Source: Streptococcus australis (GTDB lineage: Bacteria; Bacillota; Bacilli; Lactobacillales; Streptococcaceae). Taken from it: 64,000 nucleotides of DNA. Positions 45,294 to 58,442 of the stretch are shown in pieces; the first letter of the stretch is position 1, and each line of letters starts with the position of its first letter. The translations under genes and the position numbers were made by a program. The notes under the pieces are model-generated. The model was given only the letters and a program-made list of their open reading frames with translations. It was not told the origin of the DNA and ran no database searches. The DNA is taken from positions 1,054,001 through 1,118,000 of the forward strand of contig NZ_LR594040.1 in assembly GCF_901543175.1 (NCBI RefSeq), in the 5' to 3' direction.

Positions 45294-46449
45294 TCTTGAT
45301 TTCCTCCCCTTCTTCTTCATACAAACCGCTGACTTTTTTGTACCAGTTAAAGATAGCAGAGATAACGACCTTGGCAGAAGCATAGACAGGAATTCCCAGC
45401 AAGACTCCCCAAATACCAAACATAGAACCTGAAGTTAGGAGAACAAAGAGGACATTGATCGGATGGATGTTTAGCTGACTACCTAAAATAAGCGGAGAAA
45501 CGAAGCGACCTTCAATCGTTTGTTCTACGATAAAGACAATGACAACTTTCAATAGCATGACAGGTCCTGCGATTAAACCTAAAACAAGGGCAGGCAGCAT
45601 GGCAAGGAAACTACCTAGATAAGGTACTAGATTGAGGATACCAGCCGTGATCCCCAGAGTCACAGCATATCTGAGACCGATAATCTTAAAGAAGATAATA
45701 AACATGATTGCTACAATAATAGCTACTGTAACTTGTCCTCTAACATAGTTTGACAGCTGTTTATTGACATCTGATAGGATTTCACCCACAGGTTCTTTTA
45801 ATTTGGTTGGGATAAACTTAGTCAAATAGTCTCGTAGACCTTTTCCATCGCGCAAAAGATAAAAGAGCATAAAGGGGACGATAATGACCGCTACAATCAC
45901 CTGAGAAACACTACTGATAAAGGCGCTGACCCAGTTAACGGCTTGAGAAGAAATTTTGCTGGCCCATATCGTTGCTTCTGTAGAAACATTGGCAAGAACC
46001 TGCTCCAACTGTGGTCTAAAATCATCTGGCAAGCGTTTGGTTACAAGGTCATTGATAACCATATCAGCATCCTTAAGATAAGTCGGCACATTCTTTGCAA
46101 AATTTAAGACTTGGCGTTGGAAATTTGGAATTGCGACTGCCAGCCCCCAAATGATAAAGAGTCCAATAATAACAAAAACAATACTAATGGCAAGAACACG
46201 ATTGATCTTGTGTTTCTCCATCCAGTCAACAATCGGATTGAGGAGGTAATAGAGTAAACCAGATAAAATAACTGGTAACATGACAACCCCAAGAAAGTCT
46301 AAAACGGGTAAAAATATAAAACTAATCTTACTTAAAATAAAAATGTTTAGCCCCAGTAACAAGGTTACTAAAAATACAGTGATGGCTTTATTATCTAAAA
46401 ACCACTTAAAAAACCAAGATAGGCTAAAATGTTTCTCTTTATGTTCCAT
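45283..46449 (-). CDS. AI-2E family membrane protein
   Basis: A 388-residue membrane protein with about eight transmembrane segments and the AI-2E exporter family layout. The family includes TqsA (autoinducer-2 export) and several Na+/H+ antiporter-like members, so AI-2 export is not certain here. The long polar segment between helices (about 120-200) is typical. It is transcribed from an extended -10 promoter (46476-46484) together with the TPR gene. Confidence 0.85.
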   Translation of the reverse strand: MEHKEKHFSLSWFFKWFLDNKAITVFLVTLLLGLNIFILSKISFIFLPVLDFLGVVMLPVILSGLLYYLLNPIVDWMEKHKINRVLAISIVFVIIGLFIIWGLAVAIPNFQRQVLNFAKNVPTYLKDADMVINDLVTKRLPDDFRPQLEQVLANVSTEATIWASKISSQAVNWVSAFISSVSQVIVAVIIVPFMLFYLLRDGKGLRDYLTKFIPTKLKEPVGEILSDVNKQLSNYVRGQVTVAIIVAIMFIIFFKIIGLRYAVTLGITAGILNLVPYLGSFLAMLPALVLGLIAGPVMLLKVVIVFIVEQTIEGRFVSPLILGSQLNIHPINVLFVLLTSGSMFGIWGVLLGIPVYASAKVVISAIFNWYKKVSGLYEEEGEEIKSEQ

Positions 46450-46475
46450 AAATACATCCTTTCTGTCATTATTTC

Positions 46476-46484
46476 ATTATACCA
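46476..46484 (-). promoter_or_regulatory. Extended -10 promoter of the AI-2E/TPR operon
   Basis: Minus-strand TGGTATAAT, 27 bases before the ATG at 46449. Confidence 0.6.
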
Positions 46485-46555
46485 TTTTTAATCTAAAATA
46501 ACTCTTATTAAAGTGCTTACATAGATTAAACGAACACTTCCTGACTGTCATTTTA

Positions 46556-46564
46556 TGGTATAAT
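46556..46564 (+). promoter_or_regulatory. Extended -10 promoter of the lactonase gene
   Basis: TGGTATAAT, 29 bases before ATG at 46593. Confidence 0.6.
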
Positions 46565-46592
46565 GAACTTATCATTATTAAGAGGTATGGAC

Positions 46593-47606
46593 ATGAAAGA
46601 AACTGTTTATTTTGGAACTTACACTCGTCGCTTATCTAAAGGGATTTACAAGGCAGATTTTGATACAGAAACAGGCCAGCTTGCAAACCTTGAACTCTTT
46701 GCTGCTGAACCAAGTCCGACCTACCTTGCCTTTGACCAACAGCAACACATATACACCGTAGGGAGTCAGGATGGCTTGGGGGGAATCGCTGCTTACAAGA
46801 CCGATGGTACTTTGTTAAATCATGTGGTTGAAGAAGGCGCTCCCCATTGTTATGTGGCAGTTGATGAAAAGCGCAATCTCATTTACGGAGCCAACTACCA
46901 TAAAGGCCAAGTTCTGGTTTATCAGCGCCAAGCAGATGGTAGTCTCATCCAAACGGACCTGGATCAGCATAGTGGACAAGGCCCTCATGAAAATCAAACT
47001 TCTCCTCATGTCCACTTTACAGATCTAACACCTGACCAGTATCTCGTCACATGTGACCTAGGTACTGACGAGGTGACGACCTATGATGTTAGCCCAGAAG
47101 GAAAACTAAGTAAGCTCCACACTTATCACAGCCAGTCTGGAGCAGGTGCTCGCCACATCGTTTTCCACCACCACTATAAGATTGCCTATCTCATCTGCGA
47201 ACTAAATAGTACCATTGAAGTCTTGATTTACGATGGGGTTGGTGAATTTGAACGCATGCAAGTCATTTCAACCTTACCAGATGGATACGAAGATTTCAAC
47301 GCTACTGCAGCCATTCGTCTTTCAAAAGATGGGAAATTCCTTTATGCATCCAACCGAGGTCATGATTCCATTGCCGTCTATACAATCCTCGCTGATGGCA
47401 GTCTGGAATTATTAGAGATAGTACCAACACATGGACAAAATCCACGTGATTTCGACCTAACTCCTGATCAAGAGTTTCTCATTGCTGTTCATCAAGATTC
47501 TGATAACGCAACCGTCTTTAAGCGTAATTCTGAAAGTGGCCGTCTTGCAGAACTTTCTAACGATTTCCATGTCCCAGAAGCAGTTTGCATCCACTTTGCG
47601 AACTAA
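46593..47606 (+). CDS. Seven-bladed beta-propeller lactonase (6-phosphogluconolactonase-like)
   Basis: Likely hydrolyses 6-phosphogluconolactone, the product of zwf. The 337-residue protein belongs to the cytosolic beta-propeller lactonase family (YbhE/Pgl), with repeated GT/D-G-S blade motifs and conserved PHVHFTDLTPD and GARHIVFHHH segments. ATG at 46593 has AAGAGGT upstream; an ATG two codons earlier is possible. It is not in an operon with zwf, and other sugar lactones are possible substrates. Confidence 0.85.
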   Translation: MKETVYFGTYTRRLSKGIYKADFDTETGQLANLELFAAEPSPTYLAFDQQQHIYTVGSQDGLGGIAAYKTDGTLLNHVVEEGAPHCYVAVDEKRNLIYGANYHKGQVLVYQRQADGSLIQTDLDQHSGQGPHENQTSPHVHFTDLTPDQYLVTCDLGTDEVTTYDVSPEGKLSKLHTYHSQSGAGARHIVFHHHYKIAYLICELNSTIEVLIYDGVGEFERMQVISTLPDGYEDFNATAAIRLSKDGKFLYASNRGHDSIAVYTILADGSLELLEIVPTHGQNPRDFDLTPDQEFLIAVHQDSDNATVFKRNSESGRLAELSNDFHVPEAVCIHFAN

Positions 47607-47607
47607 G

Positions 47608-47652
47608 ATAATCAAAAAATGAACTTGAGATTCAAGTTCATTTTTTGATTAT
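47608..47652. terminator. Bidirectional terminator between lactonase and atpC
   Basis: A perfect 21-bp stem (47608-47628 with 47632-47652) with a 3-base loop and A/T tracts on both sides. It overlaps the atpC stop codon. Confidence 0.9.
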
Positions 47653-48068
47653 AGTTTATTTCCGACATTAATACGGTTAATGGCACGTTGAAGAGCAATC
47701 TTAGCGCGTCGTTCTTGGTCAATTAAGTGCTTGTCTTGAGCTTCTTCGATTTCACGTTCAGCGCGAAGTTTCGCACGTTCAGCACGGCTGATATCGATAT
47801 CACGAGCACGCTCTGCTGAGTCGGCTACAATGGTAATGATGTCATTGGCAATCTCAATAATCCCACCGTTTACTGCAATCCAGTTCACATGAGTATCATC
47901 ATCGATTCTTTTTACCTTTACTTCATCAACCGCTAAAACCGCAATCATATTTTCATGTCGTGGCAAGATCCCCATCTCACCATCCAGAGTTCGAACCGAT
48001 ACAAAGCTGGCATGGTGGTCATAGACGAGGCCATCTGGTGTCACGATCTGGACAGTTAACTGAGCCAT
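47649..48068 (-). CDS. atpC: ATP synthase epsilon subunit
   Basis: Part of the F1 central stalk, which inhibits ATP hydrolysis. The 139-residue protein has the N-terminal beta-sandwich ([21 protein letters not shown]) and a C-terminal helical hairpin rich in R and E. It is the last gene of the atp operon, and its stop lies in the terminator stem. Confidence 0.94.
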   Translation of the reverse strand: MAQLTVQIVTPDGLVYDHHASFVSVRTLDGEMGILPRHENMIAVLAVDEVKVKRIDDDTHVNWIAVNGGIIEIANDIITIVADSAERARDIDISRAERAKLRAEREIEEAQDKHLIDQERRAKIALQRAINRINVGNKL

Positions 48069-48078
48069 AGATCACCTC

Positions 48079-49494
<1,416 letters not shown>

Positions 49495-49570
49495 CTATTC
49501 TATATAAGATACTGTCGGTTCCTAGTGTACCTAGGGCCTAAGTTCATTTTGATACGTACAGGGTAGGGCC

Positions 49571-50449
49571 TTATTCTAAGGCACTAGCACCTGCTACAAT
49601 TTCTGTAATTTCTTGTGTAATCGCCGCCTGTCTGGCACGGTTATACTGAATGGTCAAATCATTGATGACTTTCTTGGCATTATCAGTCGCTGTCTGCATA
49701 GCTGTCATACCAGCGGCATTTTCAGCTGTCTTGGCATCGATAATGGCTCCATAAATCATACTTTCAGCATACTGTGGCAACAATTGCTCCAAAATTTCTT
49801 CTCGGCTTGTTTCCAACTCAAATGTCAAGCTATACTCCTCATCTGCTTCGTTCGGATCAAGGTCAACAATCGGAAGCATTTGCTCCACACGCATTTGGCT
49901 GGTAAGTGTATTAACGTGGTGATTATAGCAGACATAGAGTTCATCAAAGAGTTCATTTTGATACATTTCAATCGTTTTTGAAATAATTTTACGAACTTCA
50001 TCAAAACTAGGTTGATCAGCCAAGCCTCGTAATTCATAGATTGGTTGAATGCCACGAGCCTTGAAAAAGTCAGCTCCCATACCACCAATACAGATGACTT
50101 CAAAGTCATCTCCATTCGGATGATATTCTTCTTTCAACTCCATAACAGTTTTAAGGATGGAAGAATTGTAGCCCCCAACTAAACCACGATCTGAAGTGAT
50201 GACAATATAGCCTGTCTTTTTAACTGGACGACTAATCAACATAGGATTGGTTGAACCACCAGCTCCATTTCCATGAAGGATATCTGTCAAAAGTTTACGA
50301 ACTTTTTGAGAGTATATTTGAAAGTTTCGAGCTGCTTCTTCAGAGCGGCCTAATTTAGCTGCTGACACCATTTGCATAGCATTGGTGATTTGACTCGTAT
50401 TTTTTGTTGAGGCGATTTTTGTTTTAATATCATTTAGAGATACTGCCAT
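49571..50449 (-). CDS. atpG: ATP synthase gamma subunit
   Basis: Rotary shaft of F1. The 292-residue protein has the N-terminal helix ([30 protein letters not shown]) and C-terminal helix ([32 protein letters not shown]) that form the coiled-coil axis, and the [10 protein letters not shown] segment. The order in the operon is normal. Confidence 0.96.
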   Translation of the reverse strand: MAVSLNDIKTKIASTKNTSQITNAMQMVSAAKLGRSEEAARNFQIYSQKVRKLLTDILHGNGAGGSTNPMLISRPVKKTGYIVITSDRGLVGGYNSSILKTVMELKEEYHPNGDDFEVICIGGMGADFFKARGIQPIYELRGLADQPSFDEVRKIISKTIEMYQNELFDELYVCYNHHVNTLTSQMRVEQMLPIVDLDPNEADEEYSLTFELETSREEILEQLLPQYAESMIYGAIIDAKTAENAAGMTAMQTATDNAKKVINDLTIQYNRARQAAITQEITEIVAGASALE

Positions 50450-50464
50450 CTGACACCTCTATTC

Positions 50465-52520
<2,056 letters not shown>

Positions 52521-52521
<1 letters not shown>

Positions 52522-53015
52522 TAAGCTTCTCCTAGCTGATCAATGTACTGATCAATGAGTTCCTTATGAGCTTGACCATCAAGGTTTTGTGAGATTATTT
52601 TACCGGCAAGACTAATCGTCAAATCTGCTACCTCACCCTTAACGCTTTGTAAAGCTTCCGCTTTATTTTGAGCAATTTCTTGGTTCGCTTTTTCTTTCAG
52701 ACGACTAGCTTCTAGTTTTGCTTCAGACAATATGTCCGCTTTGCTCTTCTCAGCAGTTTCTTTCGCATTTTCAATGATGGTTTTAGCCTCTGTACGGCTA
52801 CCAGCTAATTCATCTTCACGCTTTTGAGCAAGAGTTTCTGCTTTTTGACGAGCTTGCTCAGCACCATCAATATCAGCAGCAATCTTTTCGGCGCGTTCTT
52901 CGAAGACACTTGTCAAGTTTGACCATGCGTATTTTTTGACTAAGACGATCAAAAGGATAAAAGAGCCAGCAATTAAAATAAAGTTACCAATCAATTCACC
53001 TACTGTTACGTGCAT
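52521..53015 (-). CDS. atpF: ATP synthase b subunit
   Basis: Peripheral stalk subunit: one N-terminal membrane helix (about 8-27) followed by a long charged coiled coil. The length is 164 residues from the second of two adjacent ATG codons (53015), which gives better spacing from the AAAGGAG site than the first (53018). Confidence 0.94.
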
Positions 53016-53028
53016 CATTTACTCCTTT

Positions 53029-53742
53029 CTACTCTTCATCATTAATTTTATTTCCTAGATACATAGAAGACAAGACTGTGAATACATAAGCCTGAACGCA
53101 GGAAATAAACACAGAAAATGCCGTCCAGACAAGATTGGTAACAAATGCGACTGGATACCAATAAAGAGCCTGGTGCGAAAGAGTAATAAGCAAACTTGCC
53201 ATCACCTCTCCAGCAAAGATATTTCCGAACACCCGCAAAGCAAGTGATAGGAAATTCGTGACTTCTTCAAGGAGATTCATCGGAGTCATAAACCCTGGGG
53301 TTACAAAACCTTTTAGATATTTTTTAACACCGCGACGACGAATTCCTTCAATATGGGTCATCAGGATAATTCCGAATGACAAGGCCAAGTCAAACTGGAG
53401 ATTTGCTGTTGGCGATGTCCAAAGGTTTGTCCCATCTGTAGTTTGAAGTTTCGCCATCAAACCCAGATTATTTGCGATAACCATAAAAAGAAATAAACAC
53501 AAGTAAAAGAGTGAGTAATCTTTCATGTACCGTGAACCTACGTTCGGTTCCGTAAATCCGACTACAAAGTCATAGAGATACTCTAGTACATTTTGCTTTC
53601 CTTTGGGTTTTACTGTCATATTGCGACTTGCCCAATAGATAAAGCCAAAAATAAGTGCCACAGACAACAAAGTCAATGCTGTCAAGGTTAAATCAAAGGT
53701 AACAGGACCAATATTGATGGTTGGATTGATACTTTCTTCCAT
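53029..53742 (-). CDS. atpB: ATP synthase a subunit
   Basis: Proton channel subunit of Fo. The 237-residue protein has about five to six transmembrane helices; the essential arginine is in [15 protein letters not shown]. It lies downstream of atpE (the c subunit), as usual in streptococci. Confidence 0.95.
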   Translation of the reverse strand: MEESINPTINIGPVTFDLTLTALTLLSVALIFGFIYWASRNMTVKPKGKQNVLEYLYDFVVGFTEPNVGSRYMKDYSLFYLCLFLFMVIANNLGLMAKLQTTDGTNLWTSPTANLQFDLALSFGIILMTHIEGIRRRGVKKYLKGFVTPGFMTPMNLLEEVTNFLSLALRVFGNIFAGEVMASLLITLSHQALYWYPVAFVTNLVWTAFSVFISCVQAYVFTVLSSMYLGNKINDEE

Positions 53743-53776
53743 CTAGAATCCTCCCTTTTCCATTTTATACTTCTCT

Positions 53777-53977
53777 TTATTTGATGATAAATGAAAATAC
53801 GAGAGTTACAAAGAATGTTCCTTCGATAAAGGCAATCCCCATGATCATCAAACTACGCAATTGTGGAATGATATCTGGTTGGCGTGCTGCAGATTTGAAC
53901 AAACCGTTCATCAAAAATCCTTCTGCAAGAGATACACCCATACAGGCAAGACATAGACCAAAAAATGTTAAATTCAT
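53777..53977 (-). CDS. atpE: ATP synthase c subunit
   Basis: Proteolipid ring subunit that carries protons. The 66-residue two-helix hairpin has the essential carboxylate Glu52 (FIEGTFF). Sites 20, 23, 48 and 49, where optochin-resistance changes occur in pneumococcus, are G20, M23, I48 and A49 here. The sequence differs from the pneumococcal form as remembered, including Phe6 and the [12 protein letters not shown] segment. It is the first gene of the operon. Confidence 0.95.
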   Translation of the reverse strand: MNLTFFGLCLACMGVSLAEGFLMNGLFKSAARQPDIIPQLRSLMIMGIAFIEGTFFVTLVFSFIIK

Positions 53978-54013
53978 AATGAATTCTCCTTTTTTATTTA
54001 AATTTACTTCCTT

Positions 54014-54042
54014 AGTTTAGTCCTAAAATTTGTTTTTGTCAA
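54014..54042 (-). promoter_or_regulatory. Promoter of the atp operon
   Basis: Minus strand: -35 TTGACA (54042-54037), 17-bp spacer, -10 TAAACT (54019-54014). It lies 37 bases before the atpE start with GGAG as ribosome site. Confidence 0.75.
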
Positions 54043-54054
54043 CTTTTTACTAAC

Positions 54055-54070
54055 ATTGAAAGCGTTTAAG
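54055..54070. promoter_or_regulatory. cre-like sequence upstream of the atp promoter
   Basis: ATTGAAAGCGTTTAAG resembles a CcpA catabolite responsive element (core TGNNARCGNWWW) but lacks the CA end. It lies 12 bases upstream of the -35 box. Weak candidate. Confidence 0.3.
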
Positions 54071-54164
54071 ATGATTTATTCCTAATTTTACTATTTTTAG
54101 TACAATTGTATAGAAACTTTTCATCTGTTACCATAAGAAATTCCGTATTTTTACTAAGGTTTCT

Positions 54165-54203
54165 AAAGCAAAATAAAAGACCCAAGCTTAAAAACTTGGA
54201 TCT
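54165..54203 (-). terminator. Terminator after the CHY zinc finger gene
   Basis: Stem between AGACCCAAG (54178-54186) and CTTGGATCT (54195-54203), one mismatch, with a T-rich tract on the minus strand. It separates the CHY gene from the atp promoter. Confidence 0.65.
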
Positions 54204-54210
54204 ATTTTTT

Positions 54211-54522
54211 CTATTTAAAATAAAATGAATGATGAAGTTTGCAACCGGGATTAAATTGAGATGAGCAGAATGGACAAGCCATCTGTTTCTGATATTTTTG
54301 AAATGTCATAGTCCTCTTACAAGCCCCACATAAAATCGGTCGATCCTCAGAAAGCGTCAAGGGGTAGGGTGAAAATAAATGTGTCTCCATCGCATTGTGA
54401 CACTGATAGCATGCGTAGTATTTCTTGCATTCATAACACTGGAGTGAAACAATGTCTTCTTTACTATGATAATGAACACACCTACTTTCATCATCTACCA
54501 ATAAACCATGCGCTTGAATCAT
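54211..54522 (-). CDS. CHY zinc finger protein
   Basis: A 103-residue zinc-binding protein with many Cys and His pairs: CVHYHS, CYECKKYYACYQCH, CGACKRTM, CPFCSS and GCKLHH. This is the CHY zinc finger layout known from Hot13 and PirH2 domains. In bacteria the function is unknown; a redox or metal role is possible. It lies 14 bases downstream of the U32 gene and is probably co-transcribed. Confidence 0.82.
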   Translation of the reverse strand: MIQAHGLLVDDESRCVHYHSKEDIVSLQCYECKKYYACYQCHNAMETHLFSPYPLTLSEDRPILCGACKRTMTFQKYQKQMACPFCSSQFNPGCKLHHSFYFK

Positions 54523-54536
54523 TCCCTTTTCCCTAT

Positions 54537-55823
54537 CTAGGCACGAACTGTGACACTTGTCCCGTCTTCCTTATAGAGGTTGATAAGTCCTTCTTTCAGG
54601 GCACGGACCATGTCACCTGCTTGCACAGGCTGTGGAACCTTGATTGTCAATAGCTCCATTGGATTTGGTGCACGATCGATCTTGTTACCTTTGGCATCGT
54701 GAAGGTCTTCGATATAAGTTTCAAAATGACGGAAGCCAGGTCCGTAGAACTCAACTTGGTCCCCTTCATTGATAACATTCCGTTGACGAATGGTTGCTGT
54801 CTGGGTTGCTTCATCATAAGAAACCACTTCAGCGACAAACTTATACTCAGGAATCTTACGGCGAGCACCAAATAACTGCTCATTCTCAGACGGTGTACCA
54901 TAGTAGAATCCTGTTGCCAATTCACGCTGGGCAACCTTCCACATCTCATCTACCAAGTCTTGTTTGATGGCATCAAACTTTTCAGGGCTTTCGAGATAAG
55001 CATCCACAGCCGCCTTGTAGCAGTTTGTTACTGTCGAAACATAGTGAATAGACTTCATACGTCCTTCGATCTTGAGACTGTCTACACCATTTTCAATCAT
55101 ATCTGGGATATGGTCAATCATAGACATATCTACGGCAGACATCGAAAATTCTTCTGGGATTTCACCCTTAAGGCTCTTACGTTCTCGGCCAAAGGGCATG
55201 TCGTAGAGGTCATATTTCCAACGACAAGACTGAGAACAACCACCACGGTTAGCATCACGCATACTCATGTGGTTTGAAAGCGTACAGCGACCTGAGTAAG
55301 AAATACACATGGCTCCATGGACAAAGGCCTCAATCTCAACATCCGTACGTTTGCGAATCTCTGCCAATTCTTCCATTGAAACTTCACGAGCCAAAACCAC
55401 ACGAGTTAGACCAAGTTCTTTCCAGAACTCTAGAGTTTCATAGTTGGTCGCACTGGCTTGAGTCGAAAGGTGGATTTCAAGACCTGGTGCTTCTGTTGCT
55501 GCAATCATGATCAAGGCTGGATCTGATACGATTACTGCCGCAATCCCGATATCACGCAACTTACGGAACCATTCACCAGCACCAGCTTCATTTCCTTCAT
55601 GCATGACCATATTGGCAGCCACATAAACCTTGGCACCGTATTTGGCGGCGAACTGCACCCCTTCTTCCATCTGTTCAAAGGTGAAGTTTCCAGCACGGCT
55701 ACGAAGACCATAGGCCTGCCCACCGATAAAGACCGCATCTGCACCATATTGAACAGCTACTTTTAGCTTCTCTAAAGTCCCTGCAGGTGATAAAACCTCA
55801 GGACGTTTTAATGTTTTTGTCAT
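54537..55823 (-). CDS. Peptidase U32 family protein (TrhP-like)
   Basis: The 428-residue protein has the U32 signature EAFVHGAMCISYSGRC followed by the CSQSC Cys cluster. Members related to YrrO/TrhP act in 5-hydroxyuridine formation at tRNA position 34; others are collagenase-like proteases. The length and the C-terminal beta-barrel (about 340-428) fit the tRNA-modification group. ATG at 55823 gives MTKTLKRPEVLSPAG; the upstream extension of six codons is not preferred. The signature is firm, the activity is inferred. Confidence 0.87.
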   Translation of the reverse strand: MTKTLKRPEVLSPAGTLEKLKVAVQYGADAVFIGGQAYGLRSRAGNFTFEQMEEGVQFAAKYGAKVYVAANMVMHEGNEAGAGEWFRKLRDIGIAAVIVSDPALIMIAATEAPGLEIHLSTQASATNYETLEFWKELGLTRVVLAREVSMEELAEIRKRTDVEIEAFVHGAMCISYSGRCTLSNHMSMRDANRGGCSQSCRWKYDLYDMPFGRERKSLKGEIPEEFSMSAVDMSMIDHIPDMIENGVDSLKIEGRMKSIHYVSTVTNCYKAAVDAYLESPEKFDAIKQDLVDEMWKVAQRELATGFYYGTPSENEQLFGARRKIPEYKFVAEVVSYDEATQTATIRQRNVINEGDQVEFYGPGFRHFETYIEDLHDAKGNKIDRAPNPMELLTIKVPQPVQAGDMVRALKEGLINLYKEDGTSVTVRA

Positions 55824-55940
55824 TTTTTCTCCTATTTGCAATATAAAAGTTTGACGTTTTTCCTTCCCATTTTATAGTAAATAATGGATAAAATCAAGTC
55901 TAGGCAAATTGTTTTGACAATTCTAATCTTCTTAGAAACG

Positions 55941-55968
55941 AACAACTAGTCTTCTGAGACTAGTTGTT
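55941..55968 (-). terminator. Hairpin overlapping the end of the GntR gene
   Basis: AACAACTAGTCT (55941-55952) pairs perfectly with AGACTAGTTGTT (55957-55968). The stem contains the GntR stop codon, and the T tract after it is short. Confidence 0.65.
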
Positions 55969-56658
55969 TTCAAGATAAAATTCAAAACGTTCACCCACAT
56001 ACTGACTCTTGACATATTCAAAAGCTGTCCCATCATCGAGATAAGAAACCTGAGTCAAGGCTAAAATGGCATGCCCTTTTTCTACTTCTAAGTAATGGGC
56101 AATCTTTTCTTTAGCCAATCTCGCATAAATGGTCTGTTGGGATTTGCCAATCCGGTAGCCATGCTGCTGCAAGGTCTGAAAGAAATGACTGGTTACTTCT
56201 TCTTTTTTAAAATTCTTAATAAACTTTTCTGGAATCGAAGCCACTTCATAGACTAGAGGAACTTGATCAGCGTAACGCACCCGTTCCATACGGATGATAT
56301 TTTCAGTTGGTGAAATACCTAGCTTTGCTACTTCCTGCTCGTTGGGAATGGTTCTCCTATAGGAAATCAGCTGACTAGAAGGAACTTTCCCTTGGGCTTT
56401 GACAATCTCCGTAAAACTAGTGGTTCCACGCATTTTTTCTTGAACTCGAGTGCTCGAAACAAAGGTTCCGCTTCCTACACGACGCTCCAAAACTCCCTCC
56501 TCAACCAAGAGAGAGATGGCTTGTCGCAAGGTCATCCGGCTAACTTGAAACTGGTCAGCAAGATCCCGTTCGCTTGGAAGCCTTTCTCCGATTTTCCAAC
56601 GATGCTCATCTATATCTTTTTTTATCTGGTCATGGATTTTCATATAAGCTGGTAACAT
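55960..56658 (-). CDS. GntR family regulator with UTRA domain
   Basis: A 232-residue HutC/YvoA-type repressor: winged helix (about 1-70, PSERDLADQFQVSRMTLRQAISLLVEEGVLERRVGSGT) and a UTRA ligand domain (95-225) that usually binds a sugar phosphate or small metabolite. It is divergent from guaA and is the usual neighbour in streptococci. Its target is unknown, and guaA is a possibility. ATG at 56658 is preferred over GTG at 56667. Confidence 0.86.
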   Translation of the reverse strand: MLPAYMKIHDQIKKDIDEHRWKIGERLPSERDLADQFQVSRMTLRQAISLLVEEGVLERRVGSGTFVSSTRVQEKMRGTTSFTEIVKAQGKVPSSQLISYRRTIPNEQEVAKLGISPTENIIRMERVRYADQVPLVYEVASIPEKFIKNFKKEEVTSHFFQTLQQHGYRIGKSQQTIYARLAKEKIAHYLEVEKGHAILALTQVSYLDDGTAFEYVKSQYVGERFEFYLENN

Positions 56659-56754
56659 GCTTTTCACTTCTTTTCTATGTTTTCTCTATTGTACCGTATT
56701 TAATTAGAAAAAGTCAAACTTTGCCTTGTTTAGTTGGTAATTCGCTCTCATTTG

Positions 56755-56763
56755 TGATAGAAT
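56755..56763 (+). promoter_or_regulatory. Extended -10 promoter of guaA
   Basis: TGATAGAAT, about 36 bases before the guaA ATG; the ribosome site GAAAGGA follows. Confidence 0.5.
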
Positions 56764-56798
56764 ATTGAAGAAGATATTTCTTTTGAGAAAGGAAAAAG

Positions 56799-58361
56799 AT
56801 GAGCAACATTTCAACTGATTTGCAAGATGTCGAAAAAATCATCGTACTGGACTATGGTAGCCAATACAACCAGCTAATTTCACGCCGTATCCGTGAAATT
56901 GGTGTTTTTTCAGAGTTAAAAAGCCATAAAATTTCAGCTGCAGAGGTTCGTTCGATTAACCCTGTAGGGATCATTCTCTCAGGTGGGCCAAATTCTGTTT
57001 ATGAAGAGGGGGCATTTGATATTGACCCAGAAATTTTTGAACTTGGTATTCCAATTTTAGGAATTTGCTATGGTATGCAACTTCTTACTCACAAACTTGG
57101 TGGTAAGGTTGTACCTGCGGGTGATGCTGGAAACCGCGAGTATGGGCAATCCCCACTTACTCACAGTCCTTCTGCCCTCTTTGAAGGGACTCCTGAAGAA
57201 CAGATTGTTTTGATGAGCCACGGTGATGCGGTTACTGAAATTCCTGCCGACTTTGTTCGTACAGGTACTTCTGCCGACTGTCCTTATGCAGCTATTGAAA
57301 ACCCAGACAAACACATCTACGGTATCCAATTCCACCCAGAGGTTCGCCATTCTGTCTATGGAAATGATATCCTTCGCAACTTTGCCCTTAATATCTGTAA
57401 GGCTAAAGGCGACTGGTCAATGGATAACTTCATCGAGATGCAGATTCAAAAAATCCGTGAGACAGTCGGTGATAAACGTGTCCTTCTCGGTCTATCTGGT
57501 GGTGTTGACTCTTCTGTCGTTGGTGTTCTTCTCCAGAAAGCGATTGGCGATCAATTGATCTGTATCTTTGTAGACCACGGTCTTCTCCGTAAAGGGGAAG
57601 CAGACCAAGTTATGGACATGCTTGGTGGTAAGTTTGGGTTGAATATCGTCAAAGCAGATGCTGCTAAACGTTTCCTTGATAAATTGGCTGGTGTTTCTGA
57701 CCCTGAACAAAAACGTAAGATTATCGGTAATGAATTTGTTTATGTCTTTGATGACGAAGCAAGCAAGCTAAAAGATGTGAAATTCTTGGCTCAAGGAACA
57801 CTTTACACAGACGTCATCGAGTCAGGTACGGATACTGCTCAAACTATCAAGTCTCACCACAACGTGGGTGGACTTCCAGAAGATATGCAGTTCGAGCTTA
57901 TCGAGCCACTTAACACTCTTTACAAGGATGAAGTTCGTGCTCTTGGTACAGAACTTGGCATGCCAGACCACATCGTATGGCGCCAACCATTCCCAGGACC
58001 AGGTCTTGCGATCCGTGTCATGGGTGAAATCACTGAAGAAAAGCTTGAAACAGTTCGCGAATCAGACGCCATCCTTCGTGAAGAAATCGCCAAAGCTGGT
58101 CTTGACCGCGATATCTGGCAATACTTCACTGTCAACACTGGTGTTCGTTCAGTAGGTGTTATGGGTGACGGTCGTACTTACGACTACACCATCGCTATCC
58201 GTGCCATCACTTCTATCGATGGTATGACAGCTGATTTCGCGAAAATTCCATGGGAAGTCCTTCAAAAAATCTCTGTTCGTATCGTTAATGAAGTAGACCA
58301 CGTGAACCGTATCGTCTACGATATTACAAGTAAACCACCTGCAACCGTTGAGTGGGAATAG
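56799..58361 (+). CDS. guaA: GMP synthase (glutamine-hydrolysing)
   Basis: Converts XMP to GMP with glutamine. The 520-residue protein has the class I amidotransferase domain (GICYGMQ nucleophile and QFHPEVRHS), the ATP pyrophosphatase loop GLSGGVDSS and the C-terminal dimerisation domain ending KPPATVEWE. It is intact to the last codon. The guaA 3' end is a known insertion site for genomic islands, and here an AT-rich pair of genes follows at once. An extended -10 (TGATAGAAT, 56755-56763) precedes it. Confidence 0.97.
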   Translation: MSNISTDLQDVEKIIVLDYGSQYNQLISRRIREIGVFSELKSHKISAAEVRSINPVGIILSGGPNSVYEEGAFDIDPEIFELGIPILGICYGMQLLTHKLGGKVVPAGDAGNREYGQSPLTHSPSALFEGTPEEQIVLMSHGDAVTEIPADFVRTGTSADCPYAAIENPDKHIYGIQFHPEVRHSVYGNDILRNFALNICKAKGDWSMDNFIEMQIQKIRETVGDKRVLLGLSGGVDSSVVGVLLQKAIGDQLICIFVDHGLLRKGEADQVMDMLGGKFGLNIVKADAAKRFLDKLAGVSDPEQKRKIIGNEFVYVFDDEASKLKDVKFLAQGTLYTDVIESGTDTAQTIKSHHNVGGLPEDMQFELIEPLNTLYKDEVRALGTELGMPDHIVWRQPFPGPGLAIRVMGEITEEKLETVRESDAILREEIAKAGLDRDIWQYFTVNTGVRSVGVMGDGRTYDYTIAIRAITSIDGMTADFAKIPWEVLQKISVRIVNEVDHVNRIVYDITSKPPATVEWE

Positions 58362-58376
58362 AGTTAATGAGTTAAA

Positions 58377-58411
58377 AAAAGCCTAGAAATCAATCTTTCT
58401 AAGGCTTTTTA
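58377..58411 (+). terminator. guaA terminator
   Basis: AAGCCTAGAAA pairs with TTTCTAAGGCTT (one bulge), with a T run on the plus strand and an A run on the other side, so it may serve both directions. Confidence 0.75.
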
Positions 58412-58417
58412 CTTTAT

Positions 58418-58439
58418 TTTAACAACAATTTAACAACAA
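58418..58439. repeat. Perfect tandem repeat, 11 bp twice
   Basis: TTTAACAACAA occurs twice without interruption between the guaA terminator and the first island ORF. It marks the left island edge and resembles sequence often seen beside integrase ends. Confidence 0.7.
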
Positions 58440-58442
58440 AAA

